Positions 8,979 to 16,972 of a DNA stretch of 46,389 nucleotides are shown in pieces (the first letter of the stretch is position 1; the number at the start of each line of letters is the position of its first letter). The DNA comes from Flavobacteriaceae bacterium (GTDB taxonomy: Bacteria > Bacteroidota > Bacteroidia > Flavobacteriales > Flavobacteriaceae): positions 1-46,389 of the forward strand of contig JABSPL010000152.1 in assembly GCA_013215105.1 (NCBI GenBank), written 5' to 3'. The notes beneath the pieces are model-generated. The model saw only the letters and a list, made by a program, of their open reading frames with translations, did not search any database and was not told the DNA's origin. Both the position numbers and the translations under genes were made by a program.

Positions 8979-9623
8979 ATGAAGTATATATTTACAGTAT
9001 TAGTAGCGGTGTTGTTTACGGGGAACATACAGTCTCAGAACTCTAGTAACAAAGCGAGCGATTTGGTAGACAAGATGAGTGCTAAGATAGACTCTTACAA
9101 AAACATGAGTATCGATTTTGTTTATACTTTAGAGAACCTTTCGGACAACAGCAAGGACGAAGAAGAAGGTTTTATAATAATAGAAGGCGACAAATATAGG
9201 CTTAGTTTTATGGGTAATACATTCATAAACGATGGTACTCAGGTTGCTGTTGTTTCTGATGAAGAAGAGGAGGTTAACTTTTTGGAAAGCTCTGACGATG
9301 AGGATAGTTTTAGCCCTTCGTCTATGTTAAAGTCGTATAGAGAAGGATATTCTTTCGAATTGTCGGGCAAGAAAGTATTGAATAATATAACAGTACAGTA
9401 TATAAAAGCTATACCTAAAACCGATAACGAAACCATAAGTTATATAATGATAGGTATCAATGCTAAAAACAACGAATTAGTTAGCTTGGATGAGTATAGT
9501 AAAGATGATATAAAGATATCGTTTAACCTTATAAAGTTAGTGTCAGACACTGATATTAACGAAAAACAATTTATCTTTGACCAATCGTATTACGAACAAA
9601 AGAATTACACTATAAACAAGTAA
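8979..9623 (+). CDS. lolA: LolA-like outer-membrane lipoprotein carrier
   Basis: 214 aa with an N-terminal signal peptide (MKYIFTVLVAVLFTGNIQSQ) cleaved near SQ. The mature part begins with a helix (ASDLVDKMSAKIDSYKNM) followed by beta strands, as in the LolA fold (unclosed barrel with helical lid) that shuttles lipoproteins across the periplasm. An acidic insert (DEEEEVNFLESSDDEDS) in the middle is unusual and probably a surface loop. It follows ftsK by 15 nt and precedes lptG by 7 nt; the ftsK-lolA order is common in Flavobacteriia. Sequence similarity to proteobacterial LolA is low in this group, so the call rests on signal peptide, length, order and general pattern. Confidence 0.8.
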   Translation: MKYIFTVLVAVLFTGNIQSQNSSNKASDLVDKMSAKIDSYKNMSIDFVYTLENLSDNSKDEEEGFIIIEGDKYRLSFMGNTFINDGTQVAVVSDEEEEVNFLESSDDEDSFSPSSMLKSYREGYSFELSGKKVLNNITVQYIKAIPKTDNETISYIMIGINAKNNELVSLDEYSKDDIKISFNLIKLVSDTDINEKQFIFDQSYYEQKNYTINK

Positions 9624-9630
9624 AAATATT

Positions 9631-11142
9631 ATGATCAAAATACTAGACAGATATTTATTAACTACCTTTTTATCAAGGTTTTTGTCTACGTTTATTATTA
9701 TTTTGTTTGTGTTAGTAATGCAGGCTATCTGGTGGGCATTTGACGATATAGCAGGTAAGGGTATTGACTTTATGTTTATACTAAAATACTTTTGGTATAT
9801 CTCTTTGTTGGGTACTTCGACTGCTATGCCTATAGCTATTTTGCTAGCATCTATAATGACTTTGGGAGCATATTCTGAAAATTACGAATATGCAGCATCT
9901 AAATCGTCTGGTATTTCGTTTTCTAGGATGGTCAGGCCTTTGGTTATATTTGCTATTTTGCTTAGTAGTCTTAATTTTTTATTTCTTAATTATGTGTTTC
10001 CTTATGCCTCGTTAAAGTCTATTAATCTGCATCATAATATGCGTAAAAAGACACCTTCTTTGGCGCTTTCCGCAGGTAGTTTCAATAGTGAAATACCAGG
10101 ATATACTATTAAGTTTGATGAAAAATACGGAGCAAACGACGACAAACTTAAGAATGTATTAATATACAAAATAGAAAAGAATAAAGGAAATAGTAATATA
10201 ATAACAGCCAATAGAGGTAGGTTGTATTCCGAAGAAAACAGTAATTACCTCAAGCTTATATTATATGACGGATACCACTATAATGAGCCTATTGCCGACA
10301 AAAGAAAAGATAGAAAGAAAGCTTTAGAGAGTGAAGCTAAGCCTATGGCCTATACTAAGTTTTACAAATATACGGTCAATATAGATGTTTCTACATTTAA
10401 CAGCGATGGGCTTGACGACGAAAAGCATACTGACAAATCGACTATGTTGACTATAGCACAAGCATCAGACAAAGTTAAAAAACTAAAGATAGAGTACGAT
10501 AAGTTTTTGTTGGGTATAAAAAAACCAGCTAAGCTTAACCCAGGAGCTGACAAGCTACACAGTCACGATGAGGTTTATAAATCTATGGAGTATTTCCGTG
10601 AAAACAAAAACTATAGGGCTCTGTATGGAGTGCCTAACGATACTGTAAATGTGTTAAGTAGAAATACCGATATACTAGCTAATTACAATATAGATGAGCA
10701 ATACGAAATAATAGAAAGGGCTGTGTCTACGGCTAGTACTACCAAAAATAAGGTGAGTAATTATAAGGCTAATTTGAAGAGAAAACGTAAGTCATTAAAC
10801 TCTTACGATTTGCAGTTTTTTACTCGTATAGCAGGCTCTTTGTCTTGTCTTTTGTTGTTTTTTATAGGAGCTCCACTAGGTTCTATAATCAAAAAAGGAG
10901 GCTTTGGTTTACCTATGGTACTAGCTATAATGATATTTGTGTTTTACTATTTCACTAACGAGTTTGGTAAGAACTTAGCATCAGAAAGTAAAATAACAGT
11001 AATTTTAGGGGGCTGGTTTTCTACAATCATAATGCTACCAGTAGCGTTGATGTTGACATATATAGCATATACAGATAAAAGTATTTTTAATTTTAAAGGA
11101 GTGTTCGATAGTTTATTAAGACTTATAAAAAGTAAAAAATGA
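9631..11142 (+). CDS. lptG: LptF/LptG-family LPS export permease
   Basis: 503 aa, YjgP/YjgQ family (PF03739). It begins LDRYLLTTFLSRF, the typical start of the first helix. Helices lie within about residues 12-35, 50-85 and 100-125, a large periplasmic jellyroll-like part spans about 135-390, and three helices follow at about 405-490. The periplasmic part has a lysine-rich, helical insertion (about 265-390), so the protein is longer than the 350-390 aa of proteobacterial LptF/G; long versions are usual in Bacteroidota. It forms the membrane part of the LptB2FG complex that extracts LPS. The stop overlaps the ATG of ribB (ATGA), so the two are translationally coupled. Confidence 0.9.
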   Translation: MIKILDRYLLTTFLSRFLSTFIIILFVLVMQAIWWAFDDIAGKGIDFMFILKYFWYISLLGTSTAMPIAILLASIMTLGAYSENYEYAASKSSGISFSRMVRPLVIFAILLSSLNFLFLNYVFPYASLKSINLHHNMRKKTPSLALSAGSFNSEIPGYTIKFDEKYGANDDKLKNVLIYKIEKNKGNSNIITANRGRLYSEENSNYLKLILYDGYHYNEPIADKRKDRKKALESEAKPMAYTKFYKYTVNIDVSTFNSDGLDDEKHTDKSTMLTIAQASDKVKKLKIEYDKFLLGIKKPAKLNPGADKLHSHDEVYKSMEYFRENKNYRALYGVPNDTVNVLSRNTDILANYNIDEQYEIIERAVSTASTTKNKVSNYKANLKRKRKSLNSYDLQFFTRIAGSLSCLLLFFIGAPLGSIIKKGGFGLPMVLAIMIFVFYYFTNEFGKNLASESKITVILGGWFSTIIMLPVALMLTYIAYTDKSIFNFKGVFDSLLRLIKSKK

Positions 11143-12281
11143 AAAAAGCAGATACTAATAATACTTTAAATAGTATTACGGAAGCAATAGAAGACATAAA
11201 AAAAGGTAAAGTAGTTATAGTTGTCGATGATGAAGACAGAGAGAATGAAGGTGACTTTATAGCTGCTGCCGAAATGGTAACCCCAGAGATGATTAACTTC
11301 ATGGCAACTCACGGTAGAGGACTTATATGTGCTCCTATTACTGGCGATAGATGTAAAAAACTAGGGCTTAGTATGATGGTAAAGGCTAATACTGTGCTAC
11401 ACGAAACTCCTTTTACCGTATCTGTTGACTTAAAAGGACATGGTTGTACTACTGGTATATCGGTTAGCGATAGGTCTAAGACCATAAAATCACTTGTCAG
11501 TGAAGATACTAAACCATCTGACTTAGGTAGACCAGGGCATATATTCCCACTTAGAGCCAAAAAAGGAGGAGTGCTAAGACGTACAGGGCATACCGAAGCT
11601 AGTATAGACTTAGCAAGGCTTGCAGGGCTTAAGCCAGCTGGTATCTTGGTAGAAATACTTAAAGAAGATGGTTCTATGGCTAGAATGCCTGATCTTAAAG
11701 TAATAGCAAAGAAGTTTGACCTTAAGATAATATCTATAGAAGACTTAGTGTCGTACAGAATGAGACACGACTCACTTATAGAAAAGATAGAAGACTTCGA
11801 AATAACAACCAAATACGGTTCTTATAGACTAAGAGCTTATAGACAAACTACTAACGGTAATGTTCACTTTTCGTTAAGCAAAGGGATTTGGGAAAAAGAT
11901 GAAAGTATACTAGTAAAAGTACTGTCTTCGGGTGTAGAAGACGATATACTAAGTAACCTTCTTTTTGATACTAAAGATAAACTTGACTCAGTATTTGGGC
12001 TTATAGAGAAAAGAGGAAAAGGAGTAGTAGTGTTTATAAAAAAGAAGACTAACTCAGAAACTATACTACGTAAGTTGAAGTTATTTAAACGATTTGGAGC
12101 TAGCCAAGAAGATATAGTTAAGTCGGTACAAAAGGACGATAAAGACTTCGGAATAGGTGCTCAGATACTTCATAATATGGGTATAAGTAAGATTAGTGTT
12201 ATATCGGAACATAAAAGAGCAAAACAACGTATAGGTATCACTGGTTACGGGCTAGAAGTTACAGAGTATGTTAGCTACTAA
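11139..12281 (+). CDS. ribB: 3,4-dihydroxy-2-butanone 4-phosphate synthase with degenerate GTP cyclohydrolase II domain
   Basis: 380 aa. Residues 1-205 are an intact DHBP synthase (RibB): VVDDEDRENEGDFI metal/substrate motif, THGRGLICAPI, and GHTEASIDLARLAGL. It converts ribulose 5-phosphate to the four-carbon unit of riboflavin. Residues about 215-380 follow the GTP cyclohydrolase II fold (DFGIGAQILHNMGISKI, then GYGLEV) but lack the cysteines that bind zinc in active RibA; the region that should hold them reads SSGVEDDILSNLLF. This half is therefore probably not catalytic. The same architecture is common in Flavobacteriia, which then carry a separate RibA. No FMN riboswitch is present; translation is coupled to lptG. 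Confidence 0.92.
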   Translation: MKKADTNNTLNSITEAIEDIKKGKVVIVVDDEDRENEGDFIAAAEMVTPEMINFMATHGRGLICAPITGDRCKKLGLSMMVKANTVLHETPFTVSVDLKGHGCTTGISVSDRSKTIKSLVSEDTKPSDLGRPGHIFPLRAKKGGVLRRTGHTEASIDLARLAGLKPAGILVEILKEDGSMARMPDLKVIAKKFDLKIISIEDLVSYRMRHDSLIEKIEDFEITTKYGSYRLRAYRQTTNGNVHFSLSKGIWEKDESILVKVLSSGVEDDILSNLLFDTKDKLDSVFGLIEKRGKGVVVFIKKKTNSETILRKLKLFKRFGASQEDIVKSVQKDDKDFGIGAQILHNMGISKISVISEHKRAKQRIGITGYGLEVTEYVSY

Positions 12282-12295
12282 TATTTTTTAAGAAT

Positions 12296-13192
12296 ATGAA
12301 GATGATACATTGGATAAAAGCGGCAAGACTAAGAACCTTGCCGCTTTCACTATCAGGGATAGTTTTGGGAATGATGATAGCTGCTGGAGAAGGTTTTTTT
12401 AATATATATATAGCAGTGTTTTCGGTGCTAACAACTGTATTGTTTCAGGTGCTATCTAACTTTGCTAACGACTATGGCGACAGCGTAAAAGGTACCGATA
12501 ACGAAGATAGAGTAGGGCCTATGAGAGCCATACAAAGTGGTGAAATAAGCAAAACTCAAATGAAAAAAGCTATACTTATAACTAGCGTTATGAGTATAGT
12601 ATCGGCTATAATACTTATATATATATCCTTCGGAAGGGAGAATTTTATATATAGTTTATTCTTTTTTGTACTAGGACTGGGAAGTATAGCTGCTGCTATC
12701 AAATACACAGTTGGTAGTTCGGCTTACGGTTATAGAGGCTTAGGCGATGTGTTTGTGTTTATATTCTTTGGTTTAGTTAGCGTTTTGGGTTCGTATTTTT
12801 TGTACTCCAAGGAGTTTAATTATATACTGCTATTGCCAGCTATAGCAATAGGTCTTTTTTCGGTAGGGGTGTTGAATCTCAATAATATGAGAGACAGAAT
12901 ACCTGATGAAAAAGCAGGTAAGATGACCTTGGCTGTAAAATTAGGAGCCAAAGGTTCTAAAATATATCACTTTATTATAATAATAATAGCTATAGTATTG
13001 ATATCTGTATTTAGCTTTATAAAATTAAAAAGCCCTAATAACCTTGTGTTTCTGTTCGCTATAAGACCCATAATTAATCATTTGGTGAGAGTATATAGAC
13101 TAAATGGTAAAGGACTAGACCCTGAATTAAAAAAACTGGCGTTAACTACTTTTTTTATATCTTTACTATTAGGTATTGCTCATATCATATAG
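12296..13192 (+). CDS. menA: 1,4-dihydroxy-2-naphthoate polyprenyltransferase MenA
   Basis: 298 aa, UbiA superfamily, eight to nine membrane helices. The first Asp-rich motif NFANDYGDSVKGTD (N58-D59) runs into DRVGPMRAIQSG, and the second is NLNNMRDRIPDEKAGK near 195-210. Both bind Mg-prenyl diphosphate. It attaches the prenyl tail to DHNA in menaquinone synthesis, the sole respiratory quinone of most Flavobacteriia. ATG is 14 nt after ribB, so it may be read from the same transcript. Confidence 0.95.
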   Translation: MKMIHWIKAARLRTLPLSLSGIVLGMMIAAGEGFFNIYIAVFSVLTTVLFQVLSNFANDYGDSVKGTDNEDRVGPMRAIQSGEISKTQMKKAILITSVMSIVSAIILIYISFGRENFIYSLFFFVLGLGSIAAAIKYTVGSSAYGYRGLGDVFVFIFFGLVSVLGSYFLYSKEFNYILLLPAIAIGLFSVGVLNLNNMRDRIPDEKAGKMTLAVKLGAKGSKIYHFIIIIIAIVLISVFSFIKLKSPNNLVFLFAIRPIINHLVRVYRLNGKGLDPELKKLALTTFFISLLLGIAHII

Positions 13193-13229
13193 ATACAAAA
13201 AAGTCATGCTTATACAAAAAACAATATAG

Positions 13230-13727
13230 ATGAATGAATCAATAATATTAACTCAAGAGCAAATATTACACAAAACAAAACGTATAGCTTATCAGATATT
13301 AGAACACAATGCTAATGAACAAGAGGTAATATTGATAGGTGTTTCGGGTAATGGATATGAGTTTGCCAAAAGAATATATAAAGATATCGAAAAGGTAAGT
13401 GATATAAAACTTAGCCTTATAGAAGTATTTATAAACAAAAAAGACCCTAAGAAAGAGATAACAACTAGTGTGGATTCTTCTTTTTATCAGGATAAATCTA
13501 TAGTACTTATAGACGATGTTTTGAACTCAGGCAGAACTCTTATACATGGTGTAAAGTACTTTTTGGAAGTAAACCTAAACCAATTCAAAATAGCTGTATT
13601 AGTTAACCGTAACCATAAGAAATATCCAGTAAAAGCTGACTATAAAGGGATATCGGTTAGTACCACTCTGCAAGAACATATAAAGGTGAGTTTTGAAAAT
13701 GGTAAAACTGGGGCTTATTTGGTATAA
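13230..13727 (+). CDS. PyrR-like phosphoribosyltransferase
   Basis: 165 aa, type I PRTase fold. The PRPP loop reads SIVLIDDVLNSGRTLIHG (about residues 90-107), with the flexible-loop and hood regions in normal places. Overall similarity is to PyrR/Hpt-like small PRTases. No attenuator is visible upstream of it or of pyrE in this window, so a PyrR-type regulatory role is not supported here; purine or pyrimidine salvage is possible. It ends convergently to aroK across a tandem repeat array. Confidence 0.85.
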   Translation: MNESIILTQEQILHKTKRIAYQILEHNANEQEVILIGVSGNGYEFAKRIYKDIEKVSDIKLSLIEVFINKKDPKKEITTSVDSSFYQDKSIVLIDDVLNSGRTLIHGVKYFLEVNLNQFKIAVLVNRNHKKYPVKADYKGISVSTTLQEHIKVSFENGKTGAYLV

Positions 13728-13769
13728 GTATAGCTCTTATCAAATGACCTGAGAGAAACTGTATATTTA

Positions 13770-13901
13770 GAGACTCGCTCTCCTTTACTTGGAGACTCGC
13801 TCTCCTTTACTTGGAGATTCATTCTCCTTTACTTGGAGATTCATTCTCCTTTACTTAGAGATTCATTCTCCTTTACTTAGAGATTCATTCTCCTTTACTT
13901 A
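13770..13901. repeat. 22-bp tandem repeat array, six units
   Basis: Six consecutive 22-bp units start at 13770, 13792, 13814, 13836, 13858 and 13880; a seventh begins and degrades at 13902. Units 1-2 share loop CTCGC, units 3-6 share TTCAT; the flanking stem letters (GAGA and TCTC, extended by G/C where the unit ends in G) stay constant, so every unit can form a 4-5 bp hairpin. On the minus strand each unit contains AAAGGAGAATG followed by two sense codons and TAA. The last units overlap the 3' end of aroK, supplying its final codons and stop. Confidence 0.9.
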
Positions 13902-14415
13902 GAGATTTGGTTTCTTCTATTATTTCATCACTTATACTATCTATCGACTTATTATCGATGTTTATAATATTACTAGCCTTAGAATAAAACACATTTCTTT
14001 CGAACAGATGTTTGGCTACAAATTCGGGTATATCTTCGTTATTAAGATGAGCTACTAATGGTCTGTTTTGCTTTTCGGAGCTAATACGAGCAGACAGAGT
14101 TTTGATACTAGCCTGTAAATAAAATGACGGTTGATCAGCTATTATATCCATATTACCCGCAAAACAAGGAGTGCCTCCTCCTAACGATAATACAAAGGAT
14201 TGGTCGTTGCTAATAAGTTGTTTTAAATATTTGTTTTCGACAGTACGGAAATATATTTCTCCCTTTTGAGCAAATATATCGCTTACCGATAGTTTTTCGT
14301 GTTCTTCTATATACTGGTCTAGGTCTATAAATATAAGGTTTAGCTTTTGTGCAACCATCTTACCTATAGTTGACTTTCCGCTACACATATACCCCAAAAG
14401 TATTATTTTGTCCAT
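13885..14415 (-). CDS. aroK: Shikimate kinase
   Basis: 176 aa. Walker A GYMCSGKST (residues 8-16), shikimate-binding DLDQYIE near 31-37, a conserved Arg after EIYFRTVE, and the glycine-rich GGGTPCF near 79-85. Phosphorylates shikimate in aromatic amino acid synthesis. The C-terminal KSLSKGE and the stop codon are encoded by the first units (in minus direction) of the 22-bp repeat array, so the original C-terminus may have been replaced or extended by the repeat. Confidence 0.94.
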   Translation of the reverse strand: MDKIILLGYMCSGKSTIGKMVAQKLNLIFIDLDQYIEEHEKLSVSDIFAQKGEIYFRTVENKYLKQLISNDQSFVLSLGGGTPCFAGNMDIIADQPSFYLQASIKTLSARISSEKQNRPLVAHLNNEDIPEFVAKHLFERNVFYSKASNIINIDNKSIDSISDEIIEETKSLSKGE

Positions 14416-14473
14416 AGTAAAAAATTATACAGCAAATATATCAAAAATACACTCATATAGTAATAGGAATATC

Positions 14474-14481
14474 TATATTTG
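14474..14481 (+). promoter_or_regulatory. -7 element for tRNA-Leu(GAG)
   Basis: TATATTTG is a perfect match to TAnnTTTG, 10 nt before the mature tRNA. The -33 box is not clear. Confidence 0.55.
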
Positions 14482-14491
14482 CAAACTATAA

Positions 14492-14576
14492 GCACACATG
14501 GCGGAATTGGTAGACGTGCTAGCTTGAGGGGCTAGTGTCCGTTTTGGACGTGCAGGTTCGAGTCCTGTTGTGTGCA
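14492..14576 (+). tRNA. tRNA-Leu (anticodon GAG)
   Basis: 85 nt, class II tRNA with a long variable arm. Acceptor arm GCACACA pairs with TGTGTGC; D-arm carries AATTGGTAGAC; anticodon loop TTGAGGG gives GAG, reading CUC and CUU; T-arm is CAGGTTCGAGTCCTG. CCA is not encoded. It stands between divergent aroK and the DUF6787-type gene. Confidence 0.96.
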
Positions 14577-14622
14577 CTATTTTGACCTAAACTAATAAGG
14601 TCTGGAACTATATATATTTAGA

Positions 14623-14928
14623 ATGGAGAAATTAAAACAACGCTGGGGAGTAAAAACTAACTTTCAAATACTTATTATATTCTTAGTATTTTCTATTAAT
14701 GGCTCTTTTGCAGTTTATATAGGTAAACCTCTTTTAGGTTTTTTAGGTTTAGTACAAGGTGTAACTAATCCTTTCCTTTTCTGGCCTGTTAGAATACTTT
14801 TGATATTTACTATATACCAAATAACATTGGTAATAGTAGGTACACTATTCGGACAATTCAAGTTCTTTTGGGCTTTTGAAAAAAAGATGTTAAAGAGAAT
14901 AGGATTCAAAAGGTTCTTTAAAGACTAA
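14623..14928 (+). CDS. Small two-helix membrane protein, DUF6787-like
   Basis: 101 aa. Starts MEKLKQRWGVKTNFQ, then a helix (about residues 15-45) with FSINGSFAVYIGKPLL, a second helix (about 58-82), and a basic tail (KKMLKRIGFKRFFKD). The pattern of an N-terminal RWGV, FSxxGS and a KP-LL segment fits the small flavobacterial family named DUF6787. Function unknown; it lies just after tRNA-Leu. Confidence 0.75.
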   Translation: MEKLKQRWGVKTNFQILIIFLVFSINGSFAVYIGKPLLGFLGLVQGVTNPFLFWPVRILLIFTIYQITLVIVGTLFGQFKFFWAFEKKMLKRIGFKRFFKD

Positions 14929-14968
14929 CCTATAACGGTAATTTACAAGCCTAATAAGGTAAATTAAC

Positions 14969-15015
14969 AAACACAAAACAGCAGATATCAATAAGATATC
15001 TGCTGTTTTGTGTTT
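14969..15015. terminator. Strong 21-bp hairpin terminator
   Basis: Arms 14969-14989 and 14995-15015 pair perfectly with a 5-nt loop, ending in GTGTTTTG. It follows the DUF6787-like gene and can work in both directions. Confidence 0.75.
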
Positions 15016-15057
15016 TGGGTCATATGGTTTTGGCTTGACGTTTCATGACGTTTTGTA

Positions 15058-15088
15058 TGTAGTGGCGTTGTAGTGCAACGCCACTACA
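15058..15088. terminator. GC-rich hairpin overlapping the channel gene stop codon
   Basis: Arms 15058-15070 and 15076-15088 (13 bp, loop TAGTG) include the TAG stop of the potassium channel gene. It is much more GC-rich than its surroundings. No T-tract follows on the minus strand, so it may be a 3' stability element or a small palindromic repeat rather than an intrinsic terminator. Confidence 0.5.
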
Positions 15089-16109
15089 CACATATATTAT
15101 TCAATTTCCCAACCTGCTCCTTATTACCCAATACTATCATTTTACCACCTTTATGCACAGTCATATCTGCGGAAGGATTTATTATATACTCACCTCCTTT
15201 TGTTTTATAGCCTATCAGATTACAGCCAGTCATCTTCCTAATGTTTATTTCTCTTATGCTTTTACCTATATTCCCTTTGGGTAACGATTCTACACTTAGT
15301 TCTACTAAGCCCGAATTACCCGATTCGTCAAACGAAAGGTTTTCGACAAACTCTACTACATCGGGGTGAGCAATGAGTGCTGCCATATGTTCACCACCTA
15401 CTTTGTCCGACATTATTACTCTCGATGCACCAGCTATTTTGAGCTTAGCATTGGTACTTTCCGAAGACGATCGGCTTACTATATTAAGCTTCGGGTTTAA
15501 CTGTTTTGCCGATAGTACCGTAAACAGGTTGTCAGCGTCGTTCGACGAGGTTGTTATTAGGTGTTTTGCTTCTTTTATATTAGCTTTTATCAGTACTTCG
15601 TCTATGGTTGCGTCTCCTATTATTACAGTTATTCCCTTTAGGTTGGGTAGTAGCTCTGTCTTCTGAATATTCTTTTCTATTATGACTATCTCTTTTTTCC
15701 TTTGCTGTAGTTTAAGCATTGCTTGTCTTCCTGTTTTGCCTATACCTACTATTATTATATGATTTTTCATCTTGCTTATTTTTCTTTTGATTCGTCTGGT
15801 TTCCATGTTTTGCAATAAAGCATTCCTAAGTATTTTTTCGGATAATACTGTAACGGCATATGCCATAACGCTTATAGATACCAATATATAGATACTTGTA
15901 AAAAGCCTACCATAGTCCGACAAAGGTTCTATTTCGCCATAACCTACTGTCGAAATGGTCAATATTGACATATAAACAGCATTTATAAAGGAGTAGTCTT
16001 CTATCGTTATATACCCTATAGTACCTATTAGGACTATAATAAACATAAAAGATATAGCCTTTAGCTCTCTGGTATGGTTCTGTTTAGGGCTGTAGTATTG
16101 TGGTTCCAT
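15084..16109 (-). CDS. Potassium channel with RCK (TrkA-N/TrkA-C) domains
   Basis: 341 aa. Two membrane helices (about residues 19-38 and 68-92) flank a pore loop with the K+ selectivity filter TVGYGE (54-59). A Rossmann RCK domain follows (VGIGKTGRQA at 121-130, acidic end IIEKN), then a TrkA-C domain (about 260-341). This is the MthK/Kch layout: a tetrameric channel gated by ligand (NAD, Ca2+ or nucleotide) bound to the RCK ring. Monocistronic, flanked by hairpins. Confidence 0.92.
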   Translation of the reverse strand: MEPQYYSPKQNHTRELKAISFMFIIVLIGTIGYITIEDYSFINAVYMSILTISTVGYGEIEPLSDYGRLFTSIYILVSISVMAYAVTVLSEKILRNALLQNMETRRIKRKISKMKNHIIIVGIGKTGRQAMLKLQQRKKEIVIIEKNIQKTELLPNLKGITVIIGDATIDEVLIKANIKEAKHLITTSSNDADNLFTVLSAKQLNPKLNIVSRSSSESTNAKLKIAGASRVIMSDKVGGEHMAALIAHPDVVEFVENLSFDESGNSGLVELSVESLPKGNIGKSIREINIRKMTGCNLIGYKTKGGEYIINPSADMTVHKGGKMIVLGNKEQVGKLNNICV

Positions 16110-16280
16110 GATTGTTTTTGTTGGTTTATAGAAGTTGTATTAACCAACTATAACAAATATATCATCTTTTATTATTATTTGGATGGTAAAAGATGATATA
16201 TAAGAAATAAAAATATATTTAAACCATAGAGATAACCGTATTTTTTATAATTTGCGGAATCTTACAGAAAGAATAAACTC

Positions 16281-16463
16281 ATGAAAAAAGCATTCATATA
16301 CATCTATATGGCAATATCTTTTATAGCTATGCTGGTAGTAATTAACAATATGTTTCTTAATATTTTCAATATACCCAAGGTTATTTATAATATAGCATTA
16401 TCAATAGGTTTCTTATCTTTTCCATGGTCATATTATCTTAAAAAGAAACAAAACAAGAATTAA
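16281..16463 (+). CDS. Tiny two-helix membrane protein (1 of 3)
   Basis: 60 aa: MKKAF start, one helix (about residues 5-25), short turn with NMFLNIFNIPK, second helix (about 36-53), and a basic tail KKKQNKN. I recognise no family. It shares size, two-helix hairpin layout and charged tail with the next two frames, suggesting an old tandem duplication or a multi-subunit small membrane complex. Confidence 0.55.
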   Translation: MKKAFIYIYMAISFIAMLVVINNMFLNIFNIPKVIYNIALSIGFLSFPWSYYLKKKQNKN

Positions 16464-16466
16464 TAA

Positions 16467-16643
16467 AGCTATTGTATATTTAAAAGAATCAATATAAGAG
16501 TATTACAATACGCAGGTGTAGTCTCACTTATAGTCTTTTCATTGAGAAGACTATCTGAAAATGAATTTATATGGATAGACTCTTTATTGCTAGTAATATC
16601 TTTGATAATAGCAGTATATATCCGTGAAAAGCAAAGAGATTAA
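16467..16643 (+). pseudogene. Tiny two-helix membrane frame without a standard start (2 of 3)
   Basis: From the TAA at 16464-16466 the frame is open for 58 codons: VLQYAGVVSLIVFSL (helix), RRLSENEFIW, SLLLVISLIIAVYI (helix), REKQRD. The layout matches its two neighbours. No ATG or GTG and no early TTG lies in frame before the first helix (only ATA/ATC codons), so either a rare start is used or the 5' end is lost. The call as a once-real gene rests on the intact two-helix pattern. Confidence 0.4.
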
Positions 16644-16669
16644 TAATTAACAATATCAAAATTTTAAAT

Positions 16670-16861
16670 ATGAAAAAATTAGAATTAACTTTAATACTAT
16701 TAGGAGTTGTTCAAATATCTATTTTTATAGGATTTGCAATAATAAATAAAGGTTTTAATTTCGAAAGTAATATTGGTACATATAGCATACTTATATCAGG
16801 AGTATCTTCCTTAATTATAAGTTTATCAATATATCTGAATAAATATAAAACTAATAAATAA
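16670..16861 (+). CDS. Tiny two-helix membrane protein (3 of 3)
   Basis: 63 aa: MKKLELTLILLGVVQ, helix 1 (about residues 5-25), loop NKGFNFESN, helix 2 (about 36-56), tail NKYKTNK. Same plan as the two frames before it. No known family. A strong hairpin follows, closing the small transcription unit. Confidence 0.55.
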   Translation: MKKLELTLILLGVVQISIFIGFAIINKGFNFESNIGTYSILISGVSSLIISLSIYLNKYKTNK

Positions 16862-16904
16862 CCTAAAACGTCAATAATTTATATTAGTAGAAATAATAGA
16901 AAAT

Positions 16905-16952
16905 AAACCAACAAACCTAGCTACGAATCATCATAGCTAGGTTTGTTGGTTT
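16905..16952. terminator. 19-bp bidirectional hairpin terminator
   Basis: Arms 16905-16923 and 16934-16952 pair perfectly with a 10-nt loop; A-rich on one side, T-rich on the other. It serves both the small membrane gene cluster (+) and the DHOR gene (-), which converge here. Confidence 0.8.
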
Positions 16953-16972
16953 TATTAAAAACGGCTATATAC

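Noticed and set aside
13230-13727. PyrR attenuation of pyrimidine genes
   Set aside because: No antiterminator/terminator pair is seen before pyrE or this gene, and the two are not linked.
13770-13901. Tandem repeats as a CRISPR array
   Set aside because: Units are head-to-tail with no unique spacers and no cas genes nearby.
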